Source: Lytechinus pictus
Taxonomy: Eukaryota; Echinodermata; Echinoidea; Temnopleuroida; Toxopneustidae
Assembly (NCBI RefSeq): GCF_037042905.1
Contig: NC_087251.1
Span: 36,326,501 to 36,390,500, forward strand
Reading direction: 5' to 3'
Length of the DNA stretch: 64,000 nucleotides
Shown here one piece after another: positions 11,905 to 24,630 of this stretch. Position 1 is the stretch's first letter. Each line of letters opens with the position of its first letter. The position numbers were made by a program, and so were the translations under genes. The notes under the pieces are model-generated. The model saw only the letters and a program-made list of their open reading frames with translations. It ran no database searches and was not told the origin of the DNA.

Positions 11905-12509
11905 GTACGGGACAACTGGAGGAACAAGGACGTGTATGATTCGGATTTTGATTTTACTGGACCAACTTTACATTACAAACAATAATTGCAGAGATTTACC
12001 TGAAGAGCTATTTCCACTCGGTAAATATTAATTTTATTTGTTTTTAAGAGAACTGAATAATGTTGTGTGATAGTGATGTTCGCCAGTGAGGATAACTGGA
12101 GTCGTCCTGTCGGAGTCAGAGGATCGCATCGCTAGGCCAAGTCCCATAAATTTGTTATCTACCGTACCCGTACTGTTATAAAACAAGTTACGCGTGTAGA
12201 TCCTACTAGATTATTTACCGTTACTCAGGCTACACTTGCATCCCAACCTTAAATCCTAAACCCTATTCTTTATTCTGATTCTTATTCTAATCCCGACCCT
12301 AATCCTTATTCTTAAACTCCCATCTCCAAACCCAACTTCCATCTTTCATGATCTGTATTGTATTGGTCCCCATCATATTTCAATTTCTGGAATTTCTTTC
12401 CTTAGAAATCATCTTATCTTTCAAGCATGGGGAATGAATGCATAATAATGTTACTGGCAGTGTCAGTTAACCACGTTTAGTTATCTTAAATTTATGAAGA
12501 TGTGATGGC

Positions 12510-12737
12510 GGGGGGGGGGGCAGTCAAATGTATTGCTGTACACATTGCATGACCAAATCATTTCCAAACACCGCGTAAACAGGGTTTTTTTTTCTTTTTT
12601 TTTTCTTGAACATCAGTGTTTTTGATACCCTTACCGAGTGCATGCGTGGCTCGCGTCCAAAACTGAAAAACACCCCTTTAAACATGTTTTTTGGGTCATG
12701 CATGTGTACAGCAATATATTTGACTGCCCCCCCCCCC
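12510..12737. repeat. Fold-back element with G-run/C-run ends
   Basis: The left arm reads a G-run, CAGTCAAATGTATTGCTGTA, then CACATTGCATGACC. The right arm is its inverted near-copy, GGTCATGCATGTGTACAGC, then a short AT stretch, TTTGACTGC and a C-run. The arms are about 45 bp with a ~140 bp centre. It is a MITE-like element of unknown class. Confidence 0.75.
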
Positions 12738-13025
12738 ATCCCCTTCTGCGATGGGTTGGTCAGAATTATGTGTCACGTTTAACAATTGCAATATCTCTGA
12801 ATTTGCATTTAAAACTACCTGTACTGTGAATGGGGGTTATTCTCTCTCCCTTTCTCACCCCCACCCCGGCTTGGTCTTTATTTTTTAACCTTTTCTCAAT
12901 CTCTTCTATTCACTCTATAGTTTAGTTTATTATTCTTTATTAAAAAATCACACCCGTCAAAACCAACGGCCGGCCTAAGAAGGCCTATGAGTGATGACAT
13001 CAAAATGTATAAAAGTCACATACAA

Positions 13026-13450
13026 TTACATGAAAAAGGAAATCATAATGTATTCACAAAGTAAACTTAACATTTCAGGAATAAATAGCACAAAAAAAAA
13101 AACCAAAAAATGGTGGAAGTCAAATATTATTTCTTTATGAACAGTGAGAATTTCATTTGCATATCTGGCTATTGAGCAGCAGAGTGTATCAGAAGACATA
13201 ATAAAAATGAATTGTTGGTAAGTGGTTAAATCATTGAACTCAGGGTAAATGTGTGAAATAGTATTGAGTAGTGGCAATCTGTAAATCTGTAAACAATGGA
13301 ACTCATCTTCAATATTATCCGAATTACAAATGATACAGAAACGTTCTTCATATTAAAGGTATATTTTGATAACGACCAGTTTCAATTGCAATAGGAGCAC
13401 AACCACATCTAAACAATGGAAGTGCACGTCTATTTGATCTATTTTGGCAC
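13026..13450 (-). pseudogene. LINE ORF2 C-terminal fragment
   Basis: Read on the minus strand from about 13450 downwards, one frame gives FRCGCAPIAIETGRYQN. After a shift of frame near 13350 another gives YEERFCIICNSDNIEDEFHC, then a tail with FNDLTTYQQFIFIMSS and IARYANEIL. This order (R-C, IE-x-GRY, ER-x-C-x2-C, IEDE-x-H, then a tail ending in an A-K/R-Y/F helix) is the hallmark of the zinc-knuckle end of non-LTR retrotransposon ORF2. The reverse transcriptase domain is absent and the frame is broken, so it is a dead 5'-truncated copy. I cannot name the clade. It lies antisense to the gene, in putative intron 1. Confidence 0.75.
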
Positions 13451-14567
13451 TGAATAGTATAGCTTGAAGTGGATAATGATTTTTTTAAAGTTACGATATG
13501 TATATATGTCTATATTTAGGTTTTACTCTCTTACTTTGTTATGGAATGCACAAGGGGGGGGGGGTAGGATACCTTTTGCTCTTGTAATGTTTCAGATTTA
13601 TGTTCTAAAAAATACATTTTTTCTCTGGGGTATTGCTTGATATCATATTGTTATTAAGTGACTTAGCTATCATATAACATTGAATAACACACCACAGTAC
13701 TTACCAGAATTTGGTACTGCATTACTCTCTATTCAATCTATGAAATATTGTTATTAATGTTGATTTTAATCAATACAAAGAGGAGAAAAGCGGCATTCTT
13801 TAAGAAAATTGGTTATATCCGAAAATTTTGCATTTGTTCATTGATCTGATCTTTCCTTCAGGCAGTGCGTAACAGAAGAAATTTTGAACTCCCAAAGTCC
13901 ATTGTTATAGCTAAATGCATGTAGAGGATCTTTTGAAAATCTCTAAATGCTGAATTATTATTATTGTTGTGTATTACATTCAAAGTAGATTGTGGTAAGT
14001 TTTGCTTTTGTTGGGGTCATCAAACCCCATAATTTGCTACATATTAACAAGAGGTTTTTATACAATCTATGAAATGAAAACCTTCATTTAGATGACTTAT
14101 TGATAGTGGTTTTTCATTTAACTTTGTAATTTCAAACATTCAATACTCCCATATTAAGAATAAATCATTTTTAGACTTGCACCTTAAGGCTCGTACCATT
14201 GTAAATGAAATTGGAAAATGTACTGTAGACAGTTTTATACTTCCGACACAACTGCATGGCCAACAATGGAAAACAATTTTTGTCTTCTGTTCAAATTGTT
14301 TTGCATTGAAATGAAGCTTTAAGCTTGAAATAGTTTGGTTTTATTTTCAGGTTCAAAATGCTATAGGGCAGTCTTGACCAAAATTTGACCTTTTGCAAAA
14401 AAATCTTATACTCTTGAAGTTTTGATTTTATCAGAAAGAAGTGGTTTCATCTCAAAATCATAATGCTCCAAAGTCCTTTCTTGCCCATTAGGGTGTGATT
14501 CCCCTATGTCACACTTAGACCCTATTCTTTACAATTTATTGATAACATTCAATATTATAACTTCATA

Positions 14568-14622
14568 TCAATTCAATTCAGTTCAATTCGGTCCAGCTCA
14601 ATTCAATTCAATTTATTTTACT
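14568..14622. repeat. TTCAA-type simple repeat
   Basis: Repeated CAATT/TTCAA words with interruptions (for example ATTCAATTCAGTTCAATTC). It is a degenerate pentanucleotide microsatellite. Confidence 0.7.
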
Positions 14623-17600
14623 TCAATTCTCATGATACCGAATTCTTCAAATACCATCATGTACATCATCATATTGAGCATTATTTGGGATGACTTTTGC
14701 CCATTTCCTTGTGATAAGTAAACAGAAAATGAAGAAGAAAAATTCTTTGTAATAATGATTACAAGTAAATAGCACTCGCATTGAATTCTGGTAAAAGCAG
14801 ACATAGGGGGCTTTCCATCAACATAACATCATGTAATTTGATTTGTAGGGTGGGTAATGTGTGAAGTTTATGGGAAAGATTACAGTTTAATCTATTGGAC
14901 ATTGATTGATTTACAATCCATTCCAAATGGACACAACATTGATTTCACCCTGACTGGTTGCTTCTGTGGATTCATAAGAGTCAACCAATCAGGTGTGAAA
15001 TTTAGAAGCGAACCACGTAAATATTTGCTCAGAAACACCATAATTCTGACAACTTTGTATATATGTCTCACAGCTCGGTGGGTACGGCTTCATTGTGGTA
15101 ATTCATATCTTGCATTGCTGTAAGTGCTTTACAATGAAGCATCAAAGCGGGTAAAATATTGTTGCAGGTGTTTTAAAAAATGTGAATAGTAACTTGTGGG
15201 AGAACGGTTCTACTCCTAAAATATTTTTGTCATCAATCGTAGAGGTGATATTTATGATCAGGTATCAAGCCCTTGAAATTCTCAAATTCCTTTTGGTATA
15301 TCTGAGAGATATATCATTTTATGTCTATAATTCATGATGTAAATGCATTCATTGTATATCTTTCTGACAGCATCGCGTAAGCTGTGAATTACAAATTGTT
15401 ATCTCGCCCTACCCAACCTTCCACCTTCCCTCAATATTAATATCTGGGTAACATCTCGTGAAACAATATATAATCGGTGATTTTCACTGAATTTGTTATA
15501 AGCTACTAGAAATCCTTGCATCTGATTGGCTCAGAGAAAATCACTGACTGAACTCTTTATGAAATGCCTCATTCCCATGACACACATATTTTGTAATGTT
15601 TGTTTCTGAAATATTTCCATTACCTGCTACACAACCTGAAGAGTCGGTATCAAGATTCTGTTTTGCTATCCTTCATAAATTTTCCTTTCAACACAGATCC
15701 ATACTTTTCACCACAAAGTTGGATTAATTTAAAGTTCTTGTATATTGTGATATTTATTTGCAATTATTGCTACCAAAGTTTTTATCTTCTTTATATTGAT
15801 GATTACTCGTAAGGAAAAAGGTGAAAACCACCCCTCATAATGCTCAATATACCTAGATGTGTATAAAGACCAGGGGCTTAAATAAATCTAAGCCATAGCC
15901 TTGGATGGCTAATCAATTTAACCCAATATTCCTCTCAATGGTCATGTATATTTTTGTGCCCTTTTTTAATTTTCCTGTTTGTGCTGTATGGCAAGCGCAG
16001 TCCCCCTTGTCTGCGCATATGCGTATCTGCACTATTCTAGTGAAAGAAGATATGCAACGAACACAAACCTTACACATCTAATTGCATAGACAGATATTAA
16101 TCACAAATTCCGACTCACAATGGTGGAAAAATGAAATTTGGGCATTACTTCTTGTGGCGGCCTCAAAATGCAGCCTTTTTCATCAAGATCCCCGAATCGC
16201 GTGCAAAGTGAATGGGTGCGCAGACATGGGGCACCATTTTTTTTGTTCAATCTGAAAATGACTGCCCGAGGTTTTTTCCAAGAAAATCATATATTTCTTT
16301 CAAATTTTAATGAGATATTTGGCACATTAACTCATAATGATGAAAGGAACATTATCAACTGAAAGATTTTGTGAAATAAAAAGAAATTCATGTTAAATCT
16401 TAACTCAAATCGTTAGGTGCGCAGACTTGGGGACCACCATCATAATTTAGAATGTGCCCTATATGATTATTTCATTATTTAATTTGTCAATATTAGTATT
16501 CATGCTCTATTCTTTGTTTATATCCCAATGTGTCACCATGTTTTATATTTGTGTTTGTTTACGAAGGGCCCCAACGAAAACCAGCTTGTTGCCGATTGGG
16601 ATACCCTTCTTTTAAATATTTGAAATAAATAAATAAATAGAAAAGCGGCCTTTGTCGTCACAATAATCGAATTGAAGGCCTGCATGAATATACAAATTAC
16701 AAGATGATGCAACAATATTTTCAGCATTCAGTAGTGTATAAATGGGATTTAATTGATTTTATCATTATTGTGTTCTGGGGAATTTTTTCTATTCACAAGT
16801 GCATTAGACAGTTTCAAGCACATGGAAATCACTTTATACAAGTGACTGAAACTTTCAATGGATCATTCTTTGAATTTTTTTATCTGTTTTGAAGCGTTTT
16901 TCAAGTGATAATTTTTTTTCCTTTATAAAGTGAGGATTTTTTTTGGTTTTCTTTGAAGTTAGGATTATTTTGGCCTCTAAAGATCAGACATCCAACATGA
17001 CAGTTTTTATAAACTGTTACAAACTTAATTAAGATGCTTTATTTTTTATGTTGTTACATTCGCATACATGCATACTCTAACATGATTCTTGAAATGATTT
17101 ATCCATCAAGAAGGATTTAATTCCTATCAGGGTAATCATTATTTTCATGTCGTGTTTGTCAGAGCTCATTAGTCTTTGAATTGGATATTGTAAAAGGAAA
17201 TATGCAATGCTTTTGGCTGCATTCTGCCTCATAATAGGCATGGGATTATTTTAAGCTGTGCTTTCACATGTACTTTAACACCCTGAAAGAAATATATCTT
17301 TAGAAGAATATTGATATGATCCAAGGTCACAAACTTAACACTCTAACCCTGATAAGAGTTTTTAATGTAATTTTGTTATTTTTTCATTTCTTTGTGTTTT
17401 TCATTTAATTGTAAATATTTTATTTATCATACTTCTTTGACAATTTTACATCCTTTGCCTCATTTTTGTGTTATTCATATTCTTATCACTTCTTTGTTAT
17501 TGCTTTTTGTTCTTGATGTTATCTTTCATTGTTGTTAATCATGAAATTGTTTTTGTTAGTATACATTGTTTCTTCTGATTTTTAATTTTTACATGGAGTG

Positions 17601-17712
17601 GCTGAAGAACAGCCAGTAGGCTGAAACACATATGCTGTGATTAAAGAAATATAAATAAATATGCCATTGCTACACCAACAAATCCGACTCCAGACTGATC
17701 AAAGCTAAGACA

Positions 17713-17925
17713 CCGTTCTCATTACGCTTTCTAAAACTAGTTTACTGGAAACCGATTCAGGAAACCAGATTTGAAGATCGCATTGCTAGCGTTCCCACTT
17801 GATGACACGAAAGTGGTTTTCAAAATCACTTCACGTAAAGCGATCTTGTTGCTATGGAAGTGCTCTCAGTGGGGTGACACGTTTCGCGAAAAATTAGAAA
17901 CCGCAGCATAGACATTCTACACCTG
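17713..17925. repeat. Partial CCGTTCTCA element
   Basis: It begins CCGTTCTCATTACG and continues with TAGTTTACTGGAAACCG. It then follows the complement of the right half of the full-length element at 32250-32661, through words such as GCAGCATAGACAT. The other terminus is missing, so it is a truncated copy in inverse orientation. Confidence 0.7.
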
Positions 17926-18665
17926 TTGAGTGGAGTAGCGGGCATTGTTTTAAATGGCATACTGTTGTCAGTTTGGCGCATGGCCACATGCCGAATTTTT
18001 CTGCGGGGGGGGGGGGGTGGAGCATGCATAAACTTACAACAACAAAAAACGAAAACGAGGGAGCGAAGTGACCAAGCTTATCATTTGGGCTCTTTTGTAT
18101 TTTGTAAAGTGAAATTGAAGGATTTCTTGTTTACTTTTGGTGAATTTTGTGAAAAATTTCAGTAAGAATATGTAAGTTTTCGAAATTTCAGGGGGGGATG
18201 CCCCGTTGCCCCCTCCCCTGCGTGCGGCCGTGGTTTGGAGTTGATTTCATTGGTGTGACTGTTTGTTGATATAAAATAAATCTTTCCTTTGCTGAATTGA
18301 GTTATATGAAAATTATTCTTTTGATAAGTTTATTATGTCAAGAAGGATGTGCTGTGGTGACACTTGTACTAGGGTACTAAGTTTAACATTACTAAAATAG
18401 TTTCTTGGATGTAAAATAAAACATAAAACTAATTATGATTATATTTAATTATGCACTGATGCAAAGTCTTTTAATTGTGTACTGATTTGGAAAGAATACA
18501 TTTCTTTATTTCCATTTATTTTTCAGTCAGACCTGTAATGTTTTGATATCAAAGAAAATTTAGTGAGGTGATTATAATAAAAACATACTTTAGAAGTGAA
18601 TATTGAATAAAAGTATTTAATTGTAATGAATTTTTATTTCTTAACCTTTCATCCATAGGCATACA

Positions 18666-18740
18666 ATGGCCTTTATAGAGGTGCAATGGCTTTCTTTGAT
18701 CTGCATCGTTGTCATCTTTAGATCCAGTCAGGCTTCACAG
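18666..18740 (+). CDS. Signal-peptide exon of an ADAMTS-like/papilin-type gene
   Basis: This is a coding exon seen by splice logic and by its peptide. After an acceptor (CCATAG, exon start 18659) come seven untranslated bases, then ATG and 25 codons, ending at CAG before GTATGT. The peptide is a classic secretory signal: short N-terminus MAFIEVQW, hydrophobic core LSLICIVVIF, then RSSQASQ with a probable cleavage near the end. The exon ends in phase 0, and the TSP1 exon at 44355 begins in phase 0, so the two join without a frame change. In true ADAMTS proteases a long propeptide and metalloprotease domain would follow the signal. Here the TSP1 repeat follows within about a dozen residues, which fits ADAMTS-like proteins, papilin or lacunin. 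The pairing across 25.6 kb is inference. Confidence 0.65.
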
Positions 18741-18842
18741 GTATGTTTATCTCTTTCATTTAAAGATGCTCCTAGAATAAACAAAAAAAAAATATGATAG
18801 CATAACACTGACCACAATAGTTGGGAATAGTAAAGATGAAAC

Positions 18843-19031
18843 TACACTGTAAAAAATGAAGTGCTAATTAAGCACTTACAGTGCTTGTATGGTGACTGCA
18901 CTACAAGTGCTGATTTTGTAGTTTAAAGCTGATTTTCTAGTTCAAATTTAAACTAGAAAATCAGCACTCATAGTGCAGTCACTATACAAGCACTGTAAGT
19001 GCTAAATGAGCACTTCCTTTTTTACAGTGTA
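18843..19031. repeat. Near-perfect palindromic MITE, TACACTGTAAAAAA ends
   Basis: Termini are TACACTGTAAAAAA and TTTTTTACAGTGTA. The arms (about 85-90 bp each) contain GTGCTTGTATGGTGACTGCA and its inverted counterpart and meet at TTCAAATTTAAACTAG. The element lies about 100 bp after the signal-peptide exon. CACTG-type ends occur in several DNA transposon groups, so I do not assign one. Confidence 0.85.
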
Positions 19032-20593
19032 AAGCAGTGAAATATAACGTCAAAAATGATGCATTTGAAACGTGATCACCTCAGATTTTACGATCTTCAG
19101 CATCTCAAATTTATGCGATATTGAACACGATTGAGTATTGAAACGTCTTTAAATTTGCTCTCAAAGTGGAAGCCTACACAAGCATGTGCCAGAATTGACC
19201 TTTCTTTCTTGTGATGGGTCAAACTGTGTGATGAAGCTGCGCTGAAGAAAGCGGGAAATTTAAAGACGATCGACGAATAATCAGCTTTATATTTTCGACA
19301 CTGAACAGTGCACCGCTGATCGTGTTTGTGTTCTGTGTTTTGTAATAGAGTTTTTAATCATGATTCATGCTGCTCTTTAAATTAAAAAATCTACATTGAT
19401 TACACAGTTAACTCTGGCCGTTTCAGGTATTAGTATCTTTGGAATCTAACCTGGCCCTTGTAGGAAAAGTTTGAGAACCCCTAATATACAGATTTGACAT
19501 TCCTGATTTCATTATCATTCCAATACCTGTAATTACAGCATGAACCTTGAATATTGTGATATGAACTAGCAAATATTACAGCACACAAAAGTTGTTTGAA
19601 GATTACATTCCATCATAAATTCATAAAAGCTACTCTAAAAACAGACACACCAACATGTATTAAAATAATTTTATTTTCATCTGTCATATTTCACAAACGA
19701 ATCTGAGAGAACTTAACTTTTTGTGTTCTTGTTTTGCTACCAATTTTGTTGGAATGCAAATATATATAGCCATTCAATCCCCTAAAGAGTAAATATTGTA
19801 AAGAGTAAAAAGAAGAATGAAAGGTATATATGTCCAATAGAGTGTTAAAAAAATAACTGTATGGTATGGTCTGAATAGTCTTCATGCATAGACCCTGATT
19901 GAAACTTTGATCAACAAGTGGGTCTACACACAAGACTAGCACAAATACATCCTGCTGTTTCAAATTCAAATGAGAGAGACCTTCTGTGCACAAGCTAGGC
20001 AGGGACCCTAGGCTGAATATTCAGACCACTTTCCTTGAGTGAAGGGTTTGCACTGCACACCAAGGTCTGGATGTAAATAGATTTAGCATTTTACAGTTAT
20101 TTGGCTCTTTTAAATTGGGTTTGTCCAGTCATCTATTTGCTAGCCACTTACAGTAAGTGCCCATCTGAAGATAAGAAAAGACATGACAGTTTGACTTCAC
20201 ACATATTTGATAGACAGTGTCCAAATACTTCCTCGAGCTTGAATTAACATAGTCCCTAGTCAAGATGAGCTGTGTTACTCCGTTCCTTTCGACTGTTGTG
20301 AAAAAAAAATATTATAAAGTATAATTTTTATGAATTTTTTTATGAAATCACAAATTTTACAGTCTATTGTTATGAATTTGAGAATAATTACAATAGTAAT
20401 ATTGTCATTTATTAAGCATCAAATCCACTCTGTAGAGAGCTGAAGACAAACTTGAATAGTGAGTTGTGAAGTAAATATATATTTTCTAAAAGGACTCTAG
20501 TGAGATATAAGTTTTGATGTATCATCCTTCCAAGACCAATATCAAATTATATCAGTACTGATCTAAGGCAAAGAAATTGTGTAGAAATATTCA

Positions 20594-20850
20594 GTGTCAT
20601 GGCTCAGTGGATAATTTCTGGACTTTGAACCACAAGGTCCAGGGCTCAAATCCCACCACAGCACTCGTGTCCTTTTTCAAGGCATTTAATATCAGTTGCA
20701 AGTCTTTCCCAGATGTAGAAGATAGGTACCTGGTAAGAAGGAATAGCTTGAGCACCTAATTTTTGTAGCCCTCCTAAAGCCAATTTGACATTATGCAGTG
20801 CTTAGAAACATTGTATGAAGTGCTATATAAATGTTACTTTTATCATTATT
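20594..20850 (+). repeat. tRNA-derived SINE, type 1
   Basis: The head holds a Pol III box A (TGGCTCAGTGG, 20600-20610) and a box B (AGGGCTCAAATCCC, 20641). The body includes AGATAGGTACCTGG, and the tail runs GTGCTATATAAATG then a T/A-rich stretch. This is the tRNA-head, body, 3' tail pattern of SINEs. A short open frame through it is not a gene. Confidence 0.8.
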
Positions 20851-21220
20851 ACAGGAATGGATATTTAAAAAGTCACTTTTTAATCCCACTTCCTCTAAAA
20901 AAAGGAAGAAAGCAGATTGAATCAACCTTGTTAGAATGATAATCTGGTAAATCAATTGTGATCTGCTCAGTGGTTTTGACAAATAAAGAGGAAATGATTG
21001 ATTTCTTAATTTTCCCCCAAAAAATCCATATTACTGGGTTACCATGCACATTGAGATAGAAGGTGTGCCACTGTATACATTGTCAGTAAATAAGATAGAT
21101 GGATTAAGATTAAGGTTTATTATTAACAGTGAATAGACATGGATTAAGACTTGCTGTACCAGAAAATTAATGATTTGAATAGAAGCCCACTTTTGATTTG
21201 AAGGCATGACATTGTACCCT

Positions 21221-22122
21221 AAAGGGCCGTCTGCACCATCCCGAAGTTTCAAATTAGCGCGCTATTTCTGATCCGGCAAATTATCCCGATCTGAAAAATC
21301 TCGAGATAGTTGGCGGTGCAGACGCAATTATCGCGCTAGTTCGTAGGATTAATCTCGAGATTGCAATCCCAAGTCAACTCGGGTTTATTTGCAAAATAGC
21401 GCGCTATTTTACGAATTATCCCGCTAATTCGTCGGTGCAGACGCACTCGAGATTGGACTCGGGGTAATTTATTCATGACGTCAGTCCATAATGCAATTCG
21501 CGTTCCACTTCCGCCTTGGTCAAAACATAAACACGTGCGAAAGTCAACTTTATACATGCGAATAGCGTTCATAAGCAACGATGGTGTCCCCACCAGTGAA
21601 TGGATTTTGGGAGAGACCCCGGGAGAGACCAGACCGAAGGGGGAGGCGCTCATCGCATCGACGATGGTCATATTCAATAACAACACTGACAGCAGTGTTG
21701 TCTTATTCCTTCGCAAAATGTGAGCAAATAGCATTTCTTTCCTCCTTCTCCCTCTCTCTCTCTCTCTCTGTCGTTGCGTCCTACTCCGCCATCATATTTC
21801 ACGAAGAATACATCACTTCTTCACTCGCTGAGCTGAAAGGATTGTTGCATAACACCGGTTGAATTCGGCGAAAGTACTAATGAAAGGAGTTCATTGCTTG
21901 CATATCGCGGGAAGTTATTCAAAAGCGCGGGCCGTTGAAACTCCAAGATCCGAAAGTGCGCATGCCCGGAATATCGGGCTTGTTGCCTCGCTCGAGCAGA
22001 TATAGCTCCTCGTGGGATGGTGCAGACGGGGTTTCACGAATCTCGAGATTAATCGCGAAGAGGGCTGATCGGGCTAAAATCTCGAGATTGAGCAAACTCG
22101 GGATGGTGCAGCACCGCCTTAA
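21221..22122. repeat. 0.9 kb TIR element with a CpG-rich core
   Basis: Termini are AAGGGCCGTCTGCACCATCC at the left and GGATGGTGCAGCACCGCCTT at the right, with subterminal AATCTCGAGATT words in both halves. The core (about 21475-21900) has a perfect CRE site TGACGTCA (21476-21483), an E-box-like CACGTG, many CG dinucleotides and a CT-microsatellite. Open frames of 82-132 codons on both strands overlap each other and match nothing I know. A 264-bp relative without the core lies at 53417-53680. No transposase is present, so it is non-autonomous. Confidence 0.8.
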
Positions 22123-22876
22123 GTAACAAAAGATTTAGGAAGACGAGGATTATCCACTGAATAGGGAAACTTATTCTTATACTAAAGTAGTTTGTTGGTT
22201 TAATTGGTTCTTTCAGACTTTTTTAAAATATACATGTAGAGCATTTTCAGACCATGAAAAACACAAAATATATAAAAAGAAAGGAGGAGGATCTCTTTGC
22301 TCCAGAATCCAGATCACCTTGTATTTCAAAATATAAAAAAAGGAAAATCGTGTGTTAGAAGAGATGTAGCCTATACGTTCCTTTTTTTTGTGTTGTTGTT
22401 TGAAAACTGGACCATTTGTCAATAAGAGTAGAAAAATAGAAGTTTTGGCGAAGAGATAACCCTGCATCTGTAACACTTGACAGGATGAGATGGCGTTAAT
22501 TGATTTCAGAAGGTTTTGCTTACTGTCCAAATATTTAAACTTTTTTCCTACATTTTACAAAGATTGTCACTTGGTGTTATTGTCTGATGTCAATTAGTGT
22601 GATAGGTTGTTGAATACGTTTATTAGATTTCATATTTGATGTAAATCAGTTGCCTACCTGTCAGCATTAAAACAAAGACTTGATATGAGAATCAATAAAA
22701 CACTCGGTTATAACATCAAAAAGTGACTTGAAAGAAGAGAAAGAAAGAAATCCCTTGTTCAAAATTTCATGGTATAACATGCAGTCTTTTACAATTACAA
22801 AGATATGGTACAGTCCCACTCGAAAAATGCAGACTGACAAAAGCTATAATGTTATTACCAATGGCATATCATAGGT

Positions 22877-23143
22877 CAGGGCCCCGTCTTACAAAGAGTT
22901 ACGATTGATCCAATCATTTGTAATTCTATGGAAATCCATCAGTGTCATAATTTTTTTCTACAGGAAATTTGCACAATGTCCTTCGTAAACAAAGAGAAGC
23001 ACAGTGAATTTTCAAGGAAACAATGAATGCTTGATCATAGAAAATAATTTTGAAGAAACATGCATAATAGATGTTGACGTTGCTGGCCGTCCATAGTTTT
23101 GACTGATCGGATCAGTCGCAATACTTTGTAAGACGGGGCCCTG
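22877..23143. repeat. MITE with GGGCCCCGTCTTACAAAG ends
   Basis: Left end CAGGGCCCCGTCTTACAAAG and right end CTTTGTAAGACGGGGCCCTG are perfect inverted copies. Inner arms also pair partly (TTACGATTGATCC with GGATCAGTCGCAA). There is no coding capacity. Confidence 0.85.
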
Positions 23144-23311
23144 TTTGGAGTTGGTTTTGTTGATTTGTGACAAGTTTAGTTTCATGATTGATTTATCCGA
23201 CATATTATAAGCTGATGTAAAACATTCCACTCATGTTTACTGCCATGGGCTCATTGTTACTGTAGTCATTCACTATTTGATAGTATAAAGGAAAAAATGG
23301 GAGAGTAAATA

Positions 23312-23785
23312 GGTGGTTTCAAACCGCCTCGATCGCAAGAATCCCCGTTAAATTACAAGAACATTTTTAGGCTAAAAAATACCCATTAATTATTCCTGCA
23401 TTCACACCGCCCCGAATCATACCCTTCGGGATAAATTCCTGAAGTTAGGAGCATGCGCAGTATGGTCTAATAAGCAGGCAAGGCGCGAGATTCAAAACCA
23501 CTAGCCCAGCAGCCACCCACGGCGCCCGCGCCCAACGACACGCTGGGCTAAAAGTTCCCGTAAATTGCTTTCACATTGCCAAAATACCTGCGACCTTGGA
23601 AAAATCCCCGCGAAAGTTCTCGTAATTTCGCCAAGTACCTACTATTTAGCGGGTATTTTCTTTCGGGGAAATTACGCGTAGTTTGCTTTCACATTACCAA
23701 AATACCTGGTATTTTCTGATCGGGGTAAATTTCCCGATCAGAGAATACCTGGAACTGACGAACTTCGAGGTGGTCTGAAACCACC
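23312..23785 (+). mobile_element. 475-bp TA-flanked element, copy 1
   Basis: Ends are GGTGGTTTCAAACCGCCTCG and CGAGGTGGTCTGAAACCACC, flanked by TA on both sides. That fits a TA target-site duplication as in the Tc1/mariner superfamily. Internal words such as AGCCCAG and GCTGGGCT also form an inverted pair. It is the most diverged from copies 3 and 4 together with copy 2. No open frame is supported. Confidence 0.85.
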
Positions 23786-24059
23786 TAATGTGTGTCCAGG
23801 ACAGGGGATAAATATTTGAGCACATACTTGTAGGTGTGAAGAAATGACTTCAAAGAAAAGGGCTAGTTCAGGCATAAGATTGAGAGTTCATGATCACCCA
23901 AATGTTTACAAAAGAAGGTGAAATTAAGAAATTAAAGGGAAAATGCAATGTTGAATGAAGATAATTTATGTATATAACTAAGGATAAAATAAAAAAAAGC
24001 ATAGGTCTGTTAAATGAAACCTTGTCTTGAGGTAGTTAATCAACTACTTAATATGTCCT

Positions 24060-24217
24060 GGGCTCCGTAACACAAAGATTAGCAATCAATCGCTAAATGA
24101 ATTGACCATTCAAGATCAATGTTACATGCGCATTTGTCGCAAAATACTGACTAGGAACCAATCAGAAGTGTTCTTTCATATTTGCTATTCATCGCAATCC
24201 TTTGTGTTACAGAGCCC
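24060..24217. repeat. MITE with GGGCTCCGTAACACAAAG ends
   Basis: Left end GGGCTCCGTAACACAAAG and right end CTTTGTGTTACAGAGCCC are inverted repeats with one mismatch. The element is about 158 bp and non-coding. Its ends recall those of the element at 22877 (CTTACAAAG), so the two may be distant relatives. Confidence 0.8.
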
Positions 24218-24630
24218 TGATTGGCTGAATGAAAATTGTGTTGCATTTGATTTTATCTAAACAATTGCTCAATATGTATTTGGTCACCTAAGTAAAAGAT
24301 TACAGAAAAGTACTGAAAAGGATACAAATCAGGTAGGTAAAGGTAAAAATTTAACCCCAAGTAATGAGATATAAATTTGCCACCCATTATTATATTTTAT
24401 GAAAAGTTATCTCCTTTTATGTATTTTTTTTCCTGTCACGGTTTGTACATACCCACTTGTGCCAATATTAAACAATTTTTTGTTAATTAATGATAAAGTT
24501 ATATTTTTCAATTATTGGTTACATGACCACAAGAAATTGTGCTTGTAGTTGTGCAAAGTTTAATTGATCCATCTCAATTTATTATGCTTCTGTACCAAAT
24601 AAACAAAATGTTAGACTTGGGCTTATTCCC

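Larger units (their letters stand above)
11905..18658 (+). other. Putative intron 1
   Basis: If the first exon is right, this is a 6.75 kb intron from GTACGG to the acceptor ATAG at 18655-18658. It contains a fold-back element (12510), a LINE relic (13026-13450, minus), a TTCAA-rich simple repeat (about 14568-14622) and a partial inverted-repeat element (17713). Between about 13500 and 17700 I see no gene, only AT-rich sequence. Confidence 0.35.

Noticed and set aside
20594-20670. tRNA gene at the head of the SINE
   Set aside because: Box A and box B are present, but the acceptor stem does not close, and a SINE body follows. The same holds at 41850-41912 and 58486-58560.
21336-21734. 132-codon minus-strand frame
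   Set aside because: It lies in the core of an inverted-repeat element and overlaps plus-strand frames of similar length. No transposase or other motif is visible.
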